Program-made: the position numbers and the translations under genes
The notes under the pieces: model-generated
What the model saw: only the letters and a program-made list of their open reading frames with translations
Databases searched by the model: none
What the model was told of the DNA's origin: nothing
Origin: Bradyrhizobium stylosanthis
GTDB lineage: Bacteria; Pseudomonadota; Alphaproteobacteria; Rhizobiales; Xanthobacteraceae
Direction: 5' to 3'
Assembly (NCBI RefSeq): GCF_001641335.1
Contig: NZ_LVEM01000001.1
Span: 1,400,580 to 1,464,579 of the forward strand
DNA: 64,000 nt
Shown here: piece after piece, positions 44,376 through 53,524 of the stretch
How positions within the stretch are numbered: the first letter of the stretch is position 1
Layout: every line of letters starts with the position of its first letter

Positions 44376-44804
44376 CTATTTCAGGCGGATCGTCACGCCG
44401 CCGACCGCGGCCGACACCTCCGCGCCGATCCTCGGGCCGGTGAGCTGCAGGATCACGCCATTGCCGTTCTGCAGCTGGACCGCACCGGCGCCGGCTGCAA
44501 CCGCGCCGCCGGCTCCGCCCACCGCATAGGAGCCCTCGATCGACGCGGGCCCCCTCAGATTGAGGGCCTTGCCCACGAACTTGCTGGTCGATGCGCCGAT
44601 CGTGAATCCGACGCTCATGCCGGAGACGGTGAAGGGATATTTCTTGCCTCTCAGAAGCAGCACGCCCTCGCCGCCGCCGACACCGACGATGAATCCGCCC
44701 TTGGTGAAGACGACGGCGACATCGCCGGTCTCGGCACGCGCGGGCGTGCTGACGGCACTGACAGCAGTGAGGACCAGAGCAGCACCAACAACAAACCCTC
44801 TCAT
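44376..44804 (-). CDS. Hypothetical secreted glycine-rich protein (paralogue of 34459-34920)
   Basis: A 142-residue protein with a signal peptide (ending ARA-ET) and a Gly-rich body: GFIVGVGGGEGVLLLRGKKY, PFTVSGMSVGFTIGAS and a C-terminus GGVTIRLK. Alignment with 34459-34920 by eye gives the same order of conserved blocks (GV-R-KYPF, GFTIGAS, NG-G), so the two are paralogues. It lies 61 bp after asdA and may be the end of that transcript. Function unknown. Confidence 0.72.
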   Translation of the reverse strand: MRGFVVGAALVLTAVSAVSTPARAETGDVAVVFTKGGFIVGVGGGEGVLLLRGKKYPFTVSGMSVGFTIGASTSKFVGKALNLRGPASIEGSYAVGGAGGAVAAGAGAVQLQNGNGVILQLTGPRIGAEVSAAVGGVTIRLK

Positions 44805-44865
44805 GACTTTCGTTCCCCTTCTTGATGTTTGACGTCCAAAGAATCCGGACCCGCAGGCGGGCCTG

Positions 44866-46500
44866 CTATCGCGCCGCCTTGGCATTCTCGCCTCCCACCG
44901 AGGCCTCGTATGCGTCCCGGTAACCTCGTGCGATGGCCCGGACGCCGCGACCGATGTCGTCGTAGACATCGTCCGGAAGATTGGCCAGCGATACACGCAG
45001 GGACCATTCGGGTGCATCAAAACCGCCGCCGTTCAGCAATACGATGCCGTGGGCCTCGGCCAGGCGGAATGCGAGATCGAGCGGATGGATATTCTTCTTC
45101 AGATAGTCGACGGCTTTGTCTCCGATGTTCTTCCGCGCCCAGAACTCGAAATCGATCAAGCCGTAATAGGCATCGTAGTTCGGATTGGGTGTCATCTTGT
45201 CGGCAAGGCCGAGCCCGTCGAGCAGCGCCCACAGACGCTTGTTGACGATGTCCATGCAGGCGGCCTGATAGGCCTTTTTGGTGTCCATCATCTCCGAGAG
45301 CGAGAAGAGGCTCATCATCACCTGTTGCGGCAGCGACAGGCCCGCGGTGTGATTGAGCGCAACGTCGCGGCTGTCGGCGACGATGCGGTCGATCAGTTTC
45401 AGCTTGCGCGGCTCCAATGTCAGCGGCCCGTAGCGCTTGTCGAGCGCCTTGACGGCGGCGTCGGGCAGCTTGGCGATCATCTTGTCGAAGATGTTGTCTT
45501 CGTGAATGGCGATGGCGCCGAGCCGCCATCCCGTGCAGCCGAAATACTTGGAATAGGAGTAGACGCCGATGGTGTTGTGCGGAAGTTCGCCCAGCAGCGA
45601 ACGGAAACCGTGGACGAAGGTGCCGTAGACATCGTCGGTCAACAGCATGAGATCGGGACGCTTGGTCTTGACCAGCTTGCTCAGCTTGCCGATCGTTTCC
45701 GGGCTTACCCCCATCCCGCTGGGATTGGCAGGATTGACGATGAAGAACGCCTTGATCTTCGGGTCCTCGAGCTTGGCGATCTCCTCGTCGGTGAACTGGA
45801 ATTTGTTCTCCTGGGGCGCCTTGATCTGGACGACCTTCAGATCGTAGTCCTCCAGATGCGTCATCTCGATGTAGGGCGTGAAGATTGGCGTTCCCAGCGC
45901 GATGGTATCGCCGGGAAGCAACAGGCGGTTGGCCTTCAGCGACTTGAAGAGGTAGCACATCGCCGCCGTGCCGCCCTCGACTGCATAGATGTCGAACTTG
46001 CCTGCCGGCCGCGGCTCGCCGCAAACCGCCCACATCAGATATTCGTGCACGATCTTCTCGTTGTGGACCAGCATGCGGTCCGGCACGGGATAATTGTCGC
46101 CGATGATGGAATCGACGAGCTCGTGGATGAAGGCGTCCGGCTCGAAGCCGAATTTCTTGACGGCGAAGGGCAGCATCTCCGACAGGAAGCTCGCCCCCGG
46201 CATGTCGGAATGCTTGGCGAGCCAGGCTTCGTAGCGTGCGGCGATGCCTTTGGCCTGGGGCATGCCGCCGAGGCCGGCCGCGTGCTCCATGACCCGCTTG
46301 CTCTCGGTGATCGCGAATTGCCCCAGCAGGAAGAAACCTTCGCGCGGTGTGGTGGCCACCCAGTTCGGGTTCCCGCGCCCAGCGTTCAGAAACGCGGACT
46401 GCGTCCGCTTCGACGTCGCCTTGGCGAGATTGATCAGCTCGTCCTTGATCTCGAACGGGCTCAGCGCCTCGAATTTCTTCAGCGTCAGGATATCGGCCAT
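44866..46500 (-). CDS. asdA: Aspartate 4-decarboxylase / aspartate aminotransferase AsdA
   Basis: A 544-residue PLP fold-type I enzyme. The PLP Lys is about residue 318 in YSYSKYFGCTGWRLG. Other motifs are VNPANPSGMGVSP and LLTDDVYGTF. Length and the N-terminal extension match bifunctional aspartate decarboxylases, which convert L-aspartate to L-alanine and CO2. In known systems the AspT antiporter swaps aspartate for alanine, consuming a proton per cycle. The antiporter gene is divergent, 319 bp away. A near-perfect FixK box is centred 103 nt upstream of the start. Confidence 0.93.
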   Translation of the reverse strand: MADILTLKKFEALSPFEIKDELINLAKATSKRTQSAFLNAGRGNPNWVATTPREGFFLLGQFAITESKRVMEHAAGLGGMPQAKGIAARYEAWLAKHSDMPGASFLSEMLPFAVKKFGFEPDAFIHELVDSIIGDNYPVPDRMLVHNEKIVHEYLMWAVCGEPRPAGKFDIYAVEGGTAAMCYLFKSLKANRLLLPGDTIALGTPIFTPYIEMTHLEDYDLKVVQIKAPQENKFQFTDEEIAKLEDPKIKAFFIVNPANPSGMGVSPETIGKLSKLVKTKRPDLMLLTDDVYGTFVHGFRSLLGELPHNTIGVYSYSKYFGCTGWRLGAIAIHEDNIFDKMIAKLPDAAVKALDKRYGPLTLEPRKLKLIDRIVADSRDVALNHTAGLSLPQQVMMSLFSLSEMMDTKKAYQAACMDIVNKRLWALLDGLGLADKMTPNPNYDAYYGLIDFEFWARKNIGDKAVDYLKKNIHPLDLAFRLAEAHGIVLLNGGGFDAPEWSLRVSLANLPDDVYDDIGRGVRAIARGYRDAYEASVGGENAKAAR

Positions 46501-46595
46501 AGGACACTCCAGGACGGTGCTATCTGTTGGGACGAGGTGGAGGAGGATTCACGCCGGTCATCGCGTTTACGATGAGCGGCAGCCGAGCTCGGACC

Positions 46596-46609
46596 TTGAT
46601 CTAGCTCAA
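46596..46609. promoter_or_regulatory. FixK/FNR box (one mismatch), asdA
   Basis: TTGAT-CTAG-CTCAA has one deviation (CTCAA instead of RTCAA). It is centred 103 nt upstream of the asdA start and is the best candidate activator site for it. Confidence 0.6.
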
Positions 46610-46684
46610 GGGTCTTGTGACCCGCTTTCCCCGCGACGCAGCGAAGTGACGCCGCTCGATCGTGGGCGCGGCCATGCTCAGCCG

Positions 46685-46698
46685 TTGACATAAATCAA
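46685..46698. promoter_or_regulatory. FixK/FNR box (perfect), tandem antiporters
   Basis: TTGAC-ATAA-ATCAA matches exactly, including an AT-rich core. Centre 128 nt upstream of the first antiporter start, a longer leader than at other boxes. Confidence 0.82.
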
Positions 46699-46819
46699 CA
46701 TGTCGGCCGCAGGCCATCGCCTCATTCCGATCGACACGGGTTCAGATCTCGTTCTCGGGATCGTCGCAACGTGGCGCGGAGCGAATTGGGCGCGCGCCGG
46801 TGCACGAAGGGGTGACATC

Positions 46820-48511
46820 ATGATCGACTGGTTCTTTCAGACGCTCAAGAGCTATCCGGAAATTGCGATCTTCCTGTCCCTGGCTCTCGGCTACTATTTC
46901 GGCTCCTTCACGTACAAGGGCCTGGGGCTCGGGGCCGTCACCGCGACGCTGGTTGCTGCTGTGATCATCGGTCAGATCGGGATCACGGTGACGGGGCCGC
47001 TCAAGCCGTTCTTCTTCCTGATGTTCCTGTTCGCCATCGGCTACGGCGTCGGACCGCAATTCGTGCGCGGGATCGCGCAAGACGGCGTGCCCCAGGCGAT
47101 CTTTGCGGCCGTCGTCTGCGTGTTCTGTCTGATTGCCCCCTACGTCGCGGCGAAGATTGCGGGGTACGATGTCGGCTCGGCCGCCGGACTTTACGCAGGC
47201 TCGCAGACGATCTCGGCATCCATGGGTCTGGCGACCGATGCCATCAACCGGCTCGGTCTGTCGCCCGAAGAGACCAAGAAGATCCTCGACGGCATGCCGG
47301 TCGCCTACGCGGTCACCTATATCTTCGGCACGGTCGGATCAGCGATCGTCCTCGCGCTTTTTGGCCCGGCCCTGCTCGGCATCGACCTCGAAGCCGCGTG
47401 CAAGAAGTACGAGGAAGAGCACGGTGGCAAGAAGCAGTTGGGCGGTCCCGGCACCGCGTGGCACCAGTTCGACGTCCGCGCCTTCCGCGTCCGCGAGCGC
47501 GGCCCAGTGGTCGGGAAAACGGTGCAGGAAGCCGAGGCGCTCCTCCCCGATCATCGCGTATTCATTCTGCGCATGCGGCAGGACGGGAAGATCGTCGACG
47601 CCACCGCCGACGCCGTGATCCACGCGAACGACGTCGTCGCAGTCGCCGGCCGGCGCGACGTGCTTGTGCAGTTGATCGGCGAACAGGCCGAGGAGGTCGA
47701 TGACCGCGAGCTGCTCTCGATGCCGATCGAAGGCGTCGATGTCTACGTGACCAGCAAGGAGGTCGACGGCAAGACCCTGGAACAACTGGCGCAGGTCCGG
47801 GCATCGCGTGGGGTTTTCCTGCGCAAGATCACCAGAGGCGCGATTGCGGTCGAGATCCCGATCCTGCCCAACACCAAGATCAATCGCGGCGATATCGTCA
47901 CCATCGTGGGACGTACGCCGGATGTCGCGGCGGCGACCAAGATGCTGGGGCGGCCGGACAAGGCAACCGACGTGGCCGACGTGGCTTTCATCGGTGCCGC
48001 CATCGCCATCGGCGCGCTGATCGGCGCGATCGTCTACAAGGTCGGCAGCGTCCCGCTGACCCTGTCCACCTCCGGCGGCGCGCTGATCTCGGGCCTGTTC
48101 TTCGGCTGGCTGCGCTCCGTGCACCCGACCTTCGGCCGGATCCCCTCGCCGACCGTCTGGTTCATGAACTCGGTCGGCCTGAACGTCTTCATTGCCATCG
48201 TCGGCATCTCGTCGGGACCGGGCTTCGTTGCCGGCCTGAAGGCGCTCGGCATCGGGTTGTTCCTGTGGGGCGTGGTGGCGACGACCGTGCCGCTGATTCT
48301 CGCAATGTATGTCGGCAAATACGTGTTCCGCTTCCACGACGCGATCGTGCTCGGATGCTGCTCGGGCGCACGCACCACCACGGCTTCGCTCGGCATGATC
48401 AATGACCGCGCGCGGAGCCAAATTCCGGGGCTGGGCTATACCGTCACCTACGCCGTCGGAAACACGCTGCTGACGATCTGGGGCATGGTGCTCGTCATGC
48501 TGATGACGTAG
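46820..48511 (+). CDS. aspT: Aspartate:alanine antiporter AspT-family (1)
   Basis: A 563-residue member of the aspartate:alanine exchanger family. The N-terminal membrane half (residues 1-175) contains [20 protein letters not shown]; two RCK_C (TrkA_C) domains occupy about 205-385; a second membrane half ends in [14 protein letters not shown] and [14 protein letters not shown]. Divergent from asdA, so very probably the electrogenic exchanger for aspartate import and alanine export. ATG 46820 follows AAGGGG. Confidence 0.92.
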   Translation: MIDWFFQTLKSYPEIAIFLSLALGYYFGSFTYKGLGLGAVTATLVAAVIIGQIGITVTGPLKPFFFLMFLFAIGYGVGPQFVRGIAQDGVPQAIFAAVVCVFCLIAPYVAAKIAGYDVGSAAGLYAGSQTISASMGLATDAINRLGLSPEETKKILDGMPVAYAVTYIFGTVGSAIVLALFGPALLGIDLEAACKKYEEEHGGKKQLGGPGTAWHQFDVRAFRVRERGPVVGKTVQEAEALLPDHRVFILRMRQDGKIVDATADAVIHANDVVAVAGRRDVLVQLIGEQAEEVDDRELLSMPIEGVDVYVTSKEVDGKTLEQLAQVRASRGVFLRKITRGAIAVEIPILPNTKINRGDIVTIVGRTPDVAAATKMLGRPDKATDVADVAFIGAAIAIGALIGAIVYKVGSVPLTLSTSGGALISGLFFGWLRSVHPTFGRIPSPTVWFMNSVGLNVFIAIVGISSGPGFVAGLKALGIGLFLWGVVATTVPLILAMYVGKYVFRFHDAIVLGCCSGARTTTASLGMINDRARSQIPGLGYTVTYAVGNTLLTIWGMVLVMLMT

Positions 48512-48534
48512 GGCGGTTCGACGTGCTGACTGGG

Positions 48535-50229
48535 ATGCTGACCTGGCTGGAGCAGTTTCTCGTCCGTTATCCGGAGCTCGCGCTGTTCCTCGTGATCGCC
48601 GCGGGCTACTGGATCGGAAGCTTCAAGATCGGGACGTTCAGCCTGGGCCCGGTCACCGGCGCATTGTTCGCCGGCCTCGTGGTTGGGCACTTCGCGCACG
48701 TGCCCGTGTCGGGCATGACCAAATCCTTCCTGTTTCTGCTGTTTCTGTTCGGCGTCGGCTATTCCGTCGGTCCGCAATTCGCGCAGGCGATGAAACGCGG
48801 CGGGCTGCAGCCGATGCTGCTCGCCGTCGTCGTATGCGTCACTGGTCTTGTCACCGCTATCGTCGCGGGGAAGGTCCTTGGTCTCGATCCCGGCCTCGCC
48901 GCCGGGCTGATGTCGGGCGCCCTCACACAAAGCGCGGCGATGGGAACCGCGACCGACGCGATCAACGGACTCGCAGTGCCCGAGGCCCAGCGGGCCCTCT
49001 ATGTCTCGCACATCGCGGTCGCGGACGCTGTCTGCTACATCTTCGGCTATGCCGGCGTGATCCTGTGGATCACGGTGGTCGCGCCGGCCCTCCTCAAGAT
49101 CGACCTGCGCGACGAAGCGCTCAAGCTCGAGCAATCGCTGGGAATGAGCCGGAGCAAGCCGGGTCTGGCGTCCGCATGGCGGAAGTTCGAACTGCGCGCC
49201 TATCGGCTGGACGCGGGCTCTCCGCTGATCGGATTGACAGTCGCAGCCGCCGAAGCGCGCGGGTCGGAGCACCGCGTATTCATCCATCGCATCCGCCGCG
49301 GCGAACGCGCGTTCCCGTCGGAACCGGGCAGCATCCTCGCGCCCGGGGACGTCATCGCGATATCGGCTCCGCGTCAGATCATTGTCGAGCTGGTCGGAGC
49401 GCGTGCCGAGGAGGTCGAAGACAGGGAGCTGCTCGACATTCCCTTGATCTCCGTGGAAATATTCCTGATCAACGCAAAACTTGCGGGGATGAACCTGCAA
49501 GAGGTCTCGCAGCAGGACTGGACGCACGGCCTCTATCTTCGCTCGCTGACCCGGGGCGGCCAGGAGCTTCCGATTGCTCCCGGGATCGTCCTGCAGCGTG
49601 GTGATATTCTGCGCATCGTCGGCCCCGAACCGGCCGTCGAGAATGCGGCGAAGATGATCGGCGTCATCGTTGCGCCCAGCAGCAGCATCGATTTCGTCGT
49701 GATGGGGCTGGCCATCTTCCTTGGCGGCATCGTCGGCGTGCTCGTGAGCTTTCCCGTCGGCAGCATCAAGATCGCGCTCAGTACCAGCGTCGGCACGCTG
49801 CTGGCCGGGCTTCTGGTCGGTTATCTCCGCACGCTCAATCCGCGCTTCGGACATATCCCCGACGGTGCCGTCAGCCTGATGACGTCACTTGGCCTCGCCG
49901 CCTTTGTCGGGCTCACGGGGATCCACGCCGGTCCGATCTTCCTGTCCGCCTTGCGCGAGTCCGGCGTTGCCCTGCTGTTGGGCGGCGTGGTCGTGACCTT
50001 GCTGCCGCAGGTGGTCGGATTTTGCTTCGGTCATTACGTCCTGCGCATGAACCCGATCCTTCTCCTCGGAGGCTTGACCGGCTCGCAAACGGTCACGGCC
50101 GCCATGGCCGCGCTCCAGGAGCGATCGGGAAGTCCGGTGCCCGTGCTCGGATACACGCCGGCTTATCCCGTCGCGAACATTCTGCTGACGACCTGGGGGT
50201 CGCTCATCGTGGTCGTGTTCGCCGCCTGA
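48535..50229 (+). CDS. AspT-family antiporter (2)
   Basis: A 564-residue paralogue of the preceding antiporter, starting 24 bp after its stop (a GTG at 48523 is possible). The membrane half holds MSGALTQSAAMGTATDAINGL, two RCK_C domains (about 205-385), and the C-terminal half holds GSQTVTAAM and GYTPAYPVANILLT. Tandem duplication beside asdA suggests a different exchange pair (or a heteromer), possibly serving the Orn/Lys/Arg decarboxylase convergent with it. Substrate not predictable by eye. Confidence 0.88.
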   Translation: MLTWLEQFLVRYPELALFLVIAAGYWIGSFKIGTFSLGPVTGALFAGLVVGHFAHVPVSGMTKSFLFLLFLFGVGYSVGPQFAQAMKRGGLQPMLLAVVVCVTGLVTAIVAGKVLGLDPGLAAGLMSGALTQSAAMGTATDAINGLAVPEAQRALYVSHIAVADAVCYIFGYAGVILWITVVAPALLKIDLRDEALKLEQSLGMSRSKPGLASAWRKFELRAYRLDAGSPLIGLTVAAAEARGSEHRVFIHRIRRGERAFPSEPGSILAPGDVIAISAPRQIIVELVGARAEEVEDRELLDIPLISVEIFLINAKLAGMNLQEVSQQDWTHGLYLRSLTRGGQELPIAPGIVLQRGDILRIVGPEPAVENAAKMIGVIVAPSSSIDFVVMGLAIFLGGIVGVLVSFPVGSIKIALSTSVGTLLAGLLVGYLRTLNPRFGHIPDGAVSLMTSLGLAAFVGLTGIHAGPIFLSALRESGVALLLGGVVVTLLPQVVGFCFGHYVLRMNPILLLGGLTGSQTVTAAMAALQERSGSPVPVLGYTPAYPVANILLTTWGSLIVVVFAA

Positions 50230-50238
50230 CCGGCCGCA

Positions 50239-52992
50239 CTATGACGCGGCCTTCAGCTTTGGCTGGGCAGCGGGCTTCGGCCGGCCGAGTTTCGCCAGGG
50301 CTTCCGTGCGCACGAGCTTCAGTCCCTCCTTGGCGTCGTAGCCATGGATCTCCTTCACATCGAGCTTGCGCATGAAGTCGATGGTTTCCTGGGTGATGAC
50401 CTGCCCGGGCACCATGATCGGGAAGCCCGGCGGATACGGGATCACGAAATTGGCCGACACGAGCTCGGGGCCAGCCTTCAGCCGCCGGTCGATCTCGGGA
50501 TCGCCAAGGCGGATATGCTCGCAGCCGGCGACGTCATAGGCCGCATAGAAGCCGGTGCGGATGTCACCTTCGTTGGTCTTGGTGCCGGCATCGCCGCGGA
50601 AGCTCGGGTGGAAGTGCGAGAAGTTCGGCAGGTCCGGCACGTCCTTCATCAGGCTCGTCACCCGTGCCTCGAAGGTCTTCCGGGCATTGGCGCCGCCCTG
50701 GGCAAGGCCGCGGTCGATCTCGCCCGCGATCTCGGCGAGCACGCGGATGAGATGGGCGACGTCGCTGCGGGTGTTGTTGATGTTGGACTGGACCAGCACC
50801 GAGTTGCGCGAGGTCTTGTTGACCTGGATGTTGTACTCGTTGGCCAGAATGCCCTTGAACTGGGTGCCGTCAAAGCCGGCCATGCCGCACACCAGCGTCA
50901 TGCGGGTCGGGTCGAGGCAGAACTCGTCCTCGTCCAGGCTCTTGAGGCTGTTCGCCCAGTTGACGCCATCGGCGAAGAAGTCGGTGAAGCCGCTCTGGCG
51001 GTATTGTGCCGGCACCATGGCGTCGGCACCGAGGATGCGGAAGTATTTCGAGATCAGCGGGTTCTTGTTGACCGCCTGACGGATGGCGAACGCGATTTCG
51101 ATCGCGTTGGCGACGAGGCCATAGCCCTCCAGCTCCATCTGCCGCCGCGAGATGTCGAGGCTGGCGATCAGCTGCTGGTTCGGGCTGGTCGAGGCGTGGG
51201 TGAACACCGCCTCCTTGAACTGCTGCTCGACGGTATGGAATTCGACGTCCTTGACCGAGAGCATCGAGCCCTGGCGGATCGCCGACATCGACTTGTGGGT
51301 CGAGTTGGTCTGGTAGACGCGCAGCCGGATCTGCCTGGGGTCGGGGATCAGACGGGTCTTGAGCAGCAGCTCATCCGATGGGTTCTTGCCGAGCTCGGCC
51401 TGCTGCTTCTCATAGGCCGCGACCGACTTCGGATCCTGCATCCACGCCTCGATCTCGTTGGCGGCGCCGAGGCCGGTGCGGCGGCGCAGGAACGGCGAGA
51501 ACCGCGCGAAGCCGAACCAGGCCTCGTCCCACAGGAAGATCAGGTCGGGCTTGATCGCGAGGCACTCCTCCATCACCCGGCGGGTATTGTAGATGTGGCC
51601 GTCGAAGGTGCAGTTGGTCAGGTCGATCAGCTTGATGCGGTCGAGCCGGCCGTCGGCCCGGGCGTTGAGGAGCGCCTGCTTGATCGTCTTCAGCGGCACC
51701 GCGCCGTACATCGAGTATTCCGTCATCGGGAAGGCTTCGACATAGAGCGGCTGGGCGCCGGCGAGCACCATGCCGTAGTGATGCGACTTGTGGCAGTTGC
51801 GGTCGACGATCGCGATGTCGCCCGGCGCGAGCAGCGCCTGCACAGCCATCTTGTTGGAGGTCGAGGTGCCGTTGGTGACGAAGAAGACGCGATCGGCGCC
51901 GAGCGCCCTCGCCGCCTTCTCCTGCGCCTTCTTGATGTTGCCGGTCGGCTCCAGCATGCTGTCGAGGCCGCCGGTGGTGGCACTGCTCTCGGCCAGGAAC
52001 AGGTTCGGGCCGTAGAACTCGCCCATGTCGCGGATCCAGTCGGACTTGAAGATCGACTTGCCGCGGGCGATCGGCAGCGCGTGGAAGGTGCCGATCGGGC
52101 GCTGCGCGTATTTCTTCAGATTGTCGAAGAACGGCGTGTCGTAGCGATCCTGGATGCCTTCGAGGATCGACAGGTGCAGCTCCAGAAGCTCTTCGACCGA
52201 ATAGAAGATGCGGCGAACCACGCTGGCCTGGGGATTGCCCGCCAGCTCCTCCACGTCGTGGTTCGAGATCATGTAGAGATCGAGCTCGGGCCTGACCCGC
52301 TTGATGATCTGCGCGAGCCGCAATGCCGAGGCGTCGGTTTCGTCGTTGAGACCGGCCGCGGCCATCATCGAGCGGAGCACCGGCGCATTGTGCCGGGAGC
52401 GCAGGCCGAAGCCCTCGTTGACGATGACCGCCCCGATGTTCGGGTTGAGGATCGTCGCGCAGAAGGCATCCTCGAGGTTGCCCACGATGACGGGCTCATA
52501 GATGAAGGCATCGACCGGACGCCGCAGCTTGCGCCATTCCGCCGCAAGCGCCGGCCAATGGCTGGACGACACGCCGGTGACGATCAGGGTCTCGAAATAA
52601 GGCCGGCGCACCGAATGGGCGCCGAAGCTCGGCGGCACCAGCTCGGGCGCATCGCCATTGCCGTCGTCCTTTGCGCTCCAGTCGCCGGCATGCTGCCGGA
52701 ACGACCGCGTCGCCAGCGCTTGCGCAATCCTGGTCGCAAGCGCGAACGAGGTCGCGCCGTCGCCGGCAGCGGCGGCTTCCCGCAGCGCCGCCATCAACTG
52801 CATGCCGGGATAGCCGTGAAATTCCTCGATGACCGAAAGATCGGCCAGCGCCGCATCATAGGCCGCGCGATTGCCGACGCGCGCCCACATCTTCGCTGCT
52901 TCCACGAGGTCGCGCCAGTCGTCTGCCCGGGCACCGGGGCCGGAGAAGAACTGGTCGATGCGCTTCTGTGCGGGCTTGATGTCTTTGGACAT
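50239..52992 (-). CDS. Orn/Lys/Arg decarboxylase (PLP), biodegradative type
   Basis: A 917-residue PLP enzyme of the Orn/Lys/Arg decarboxylase fold. The PLP Lys is residue 567 in TNSTHKSMSAIRQGSML; TNGTSTSNKM and DRNCHKSHHYG are the other cofactor and substrate motifs. It is longer than typical ~750-residue E. coli AdiA/CadA by extra N- and C-terminal segments. It turns a basic amino acid into a diamine plus CO2, consuming a proton. A perfect FixK box is centred 80 nt upstream. Neighbouring exchangers are AspT-type, not AdiC/CadB. Confidence 0.88.
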   Translation of the reverse strand: MSKDIKPAQKRIDQFFSGPGARADDWRDLVEAAKMWARVGNRAAYDAALADLSVIEEFHGYPGMQLMAALREAAAAGDGATSFALATRIAQALATRSFRQHAGDWSAKDDGNGDAPELVPPSFGAHSVRRPYFETLIVTGVSSSHWPALAAEWRKLRRPVDAFIYEPVIVGNLEDAFCATILNPNIGAVIVNEGFGLRSRHNAPVLRSMMAAAGLNDETDASALRLAQIIKRVRPELDLYMISNHDVEELAGNPQASVVRRIFYSVEELLELHLSILEGIQDRYDTPFFDNLKKYAQRPIGTFHALPIARGKSIFKSDWIRDMGEFYGPNLFLAESSATTGGLDSMLEPTGNIKKAQEKAARALGADRVFFVTNGTSTSNKMAVQALLAPGDIAIVDRNCHKSHHYGMVLAGAQPLYVEAFPMTEYSMYGAVPLKTIKQALLNARADGRLDRIKLIDLTNCTFDGHIYNTRRVMEECLAIKPDLIFLWDEAWFGFARFSPFLRRRTGLGAANEIEAWMQDPKSVAAYEKQQAELGKNPSDELLLKTRLIPDPRQIRLRVYQTNSTHKSMSAIRQGSMLSVKDVEFHTVEQQFKEAVFTHASTSPNQQLIASLDISRRQMELEGYGLVANAIEIAFAIRQAVNKNPLISKYFRILGADAMVPAQYRQSGFTDFFADGVNWANSLKSLDEDEFCLDPTRMTLVCGMAGFDGTQFKGILANEYNIQVNKTSRNSVLVQSNINNTRSDVAHLIRVLAEIAGEIDRGLAQGGANARKTFEARVTSLMKDVPDLPNFSHFHPSFRGDAGTKTNEGDIRTGFYAAYDVAGCEHIRLGDPEIDRRLKAGPELVSANFVIPYPPGFPIMVPGQVITQETIDFMRKLDVKEIHGYDAKEGLKLVRTEALAKLGRPKPAAQPKLKAAS

Positions 52993-53064
52993 GGCTCTCT
53001 CCCGATCGTGCCGGCCTTGGGGCGAAGGTGATGGCGGATCGTGAGTGCGGCCCGCACGGCTCCA

Positions 53065-53078
53065 TTGATCCAAGTCAA
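53065..53078. promoter_or_regulatory. FixK/FNR box (perfect), Orn/Lys/Arg decarboxylase
   Basis: TTGAT-CCAA-GTCAA matches exactly and is centred 80 nt upstream of the decarboxylase start. Confidence 0.83.
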
Positions 53079-53207
53079 CGGTCGCGCGTTATGCTGGCTC
53101 GCGCGTTCGGCGGCCGACGCTCTATGCAACGCAGCACGCACAGCCGCTGGCGGCACCGGGAGAGGCAGCCGGCCGGACCGTTCGCATCGGACGACGGGTT
53201 CATCTGA

Positions 53208-53390
53208 TCACTTCGCTCCCATCGCATGAACCCAGAGCAGGATCACGTTGGCCGTCTGCGCATTCGCCATCACGCCGTGAATGATCCAGGTATAGGCGTC
53301 GATATAGCCGCCGGCGAAAGCGAGCAGCAGCACGATTCCGACCGTTTCATCGCGGCGGATCGCGCCGGCTGCGACGTCCAGAGTGCTCAT
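53208..53390 (-). pseudogene. Truncated DUF1275 (YoaK-type) membrane protein fragment
   Basis: About 60 residues from an ATG at 53390 contain the DUF1275 N-terminal signature (FAGGYIDAYTWIIHGVMANAQTANVIL region). A normal family member has 200 or more residues with six helices; here the frame stops right after the second helix (MGAK stop). No continuation is seen in the other minus-strand frames down to 53079. Probably a degenerate remnant near a FixK box. Confidence 0.55.
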
Positions 53391-53454
53391 GTCGGCAATG
53401 GCTGCTGTCGCGAACGCATCATCAGCATTGGCGGCGGCATGCCGCCGGCCAGGC

Positions 53455-53468
53455 TTGATCTGGATCAA
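53455..53468. promoter_or_regulatory. FixK/FNR box (perfect), third antiporter
   Basis: TTGAT-CTGG-ATCAA, centred 63 nt upstream of the third AspT-type antiporter ATG (and 72 nt from the truncated divergent DUF1275 start). Confidence 0.86.
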
Positions 53469-53524
53469 GCAATGGTCTCGCGCGCGCCATCAAATCCGCC
53501 GCAAAGTGCCGGGGAAAAGCGACC

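Larger units (their letters stand above)
46501..46819. other. asdA-aspT divergent intergenic region
   Basis: A 319-bp region carrying two FixK/FNR-type boxes (46596 and 46685), one nearer each gene. No coding sequence; the upstream in-frame ATG at 46700 of the antiporter starts right next to the box at 46685-46698 and so is unlikely to be translated. Confidence 0.7.

Noticed and set aside
46700..46819. Upstream extension of the first AspT-type antiporter
   Set aside because: The ATG at 46700 is adjacent to the FixK box (46685-46698), so transcription probably starts downstream of it; AspT similarity begins at 46820.
50344..53031. Nearly 900-codon open frame antisense to the Orn/Lys/Arg decarboxylase
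   Set aside because: Shadow of the decarboxylase codon pattern; residues are low-complexity Asp/Arg/Val-rich with no recognisable family.
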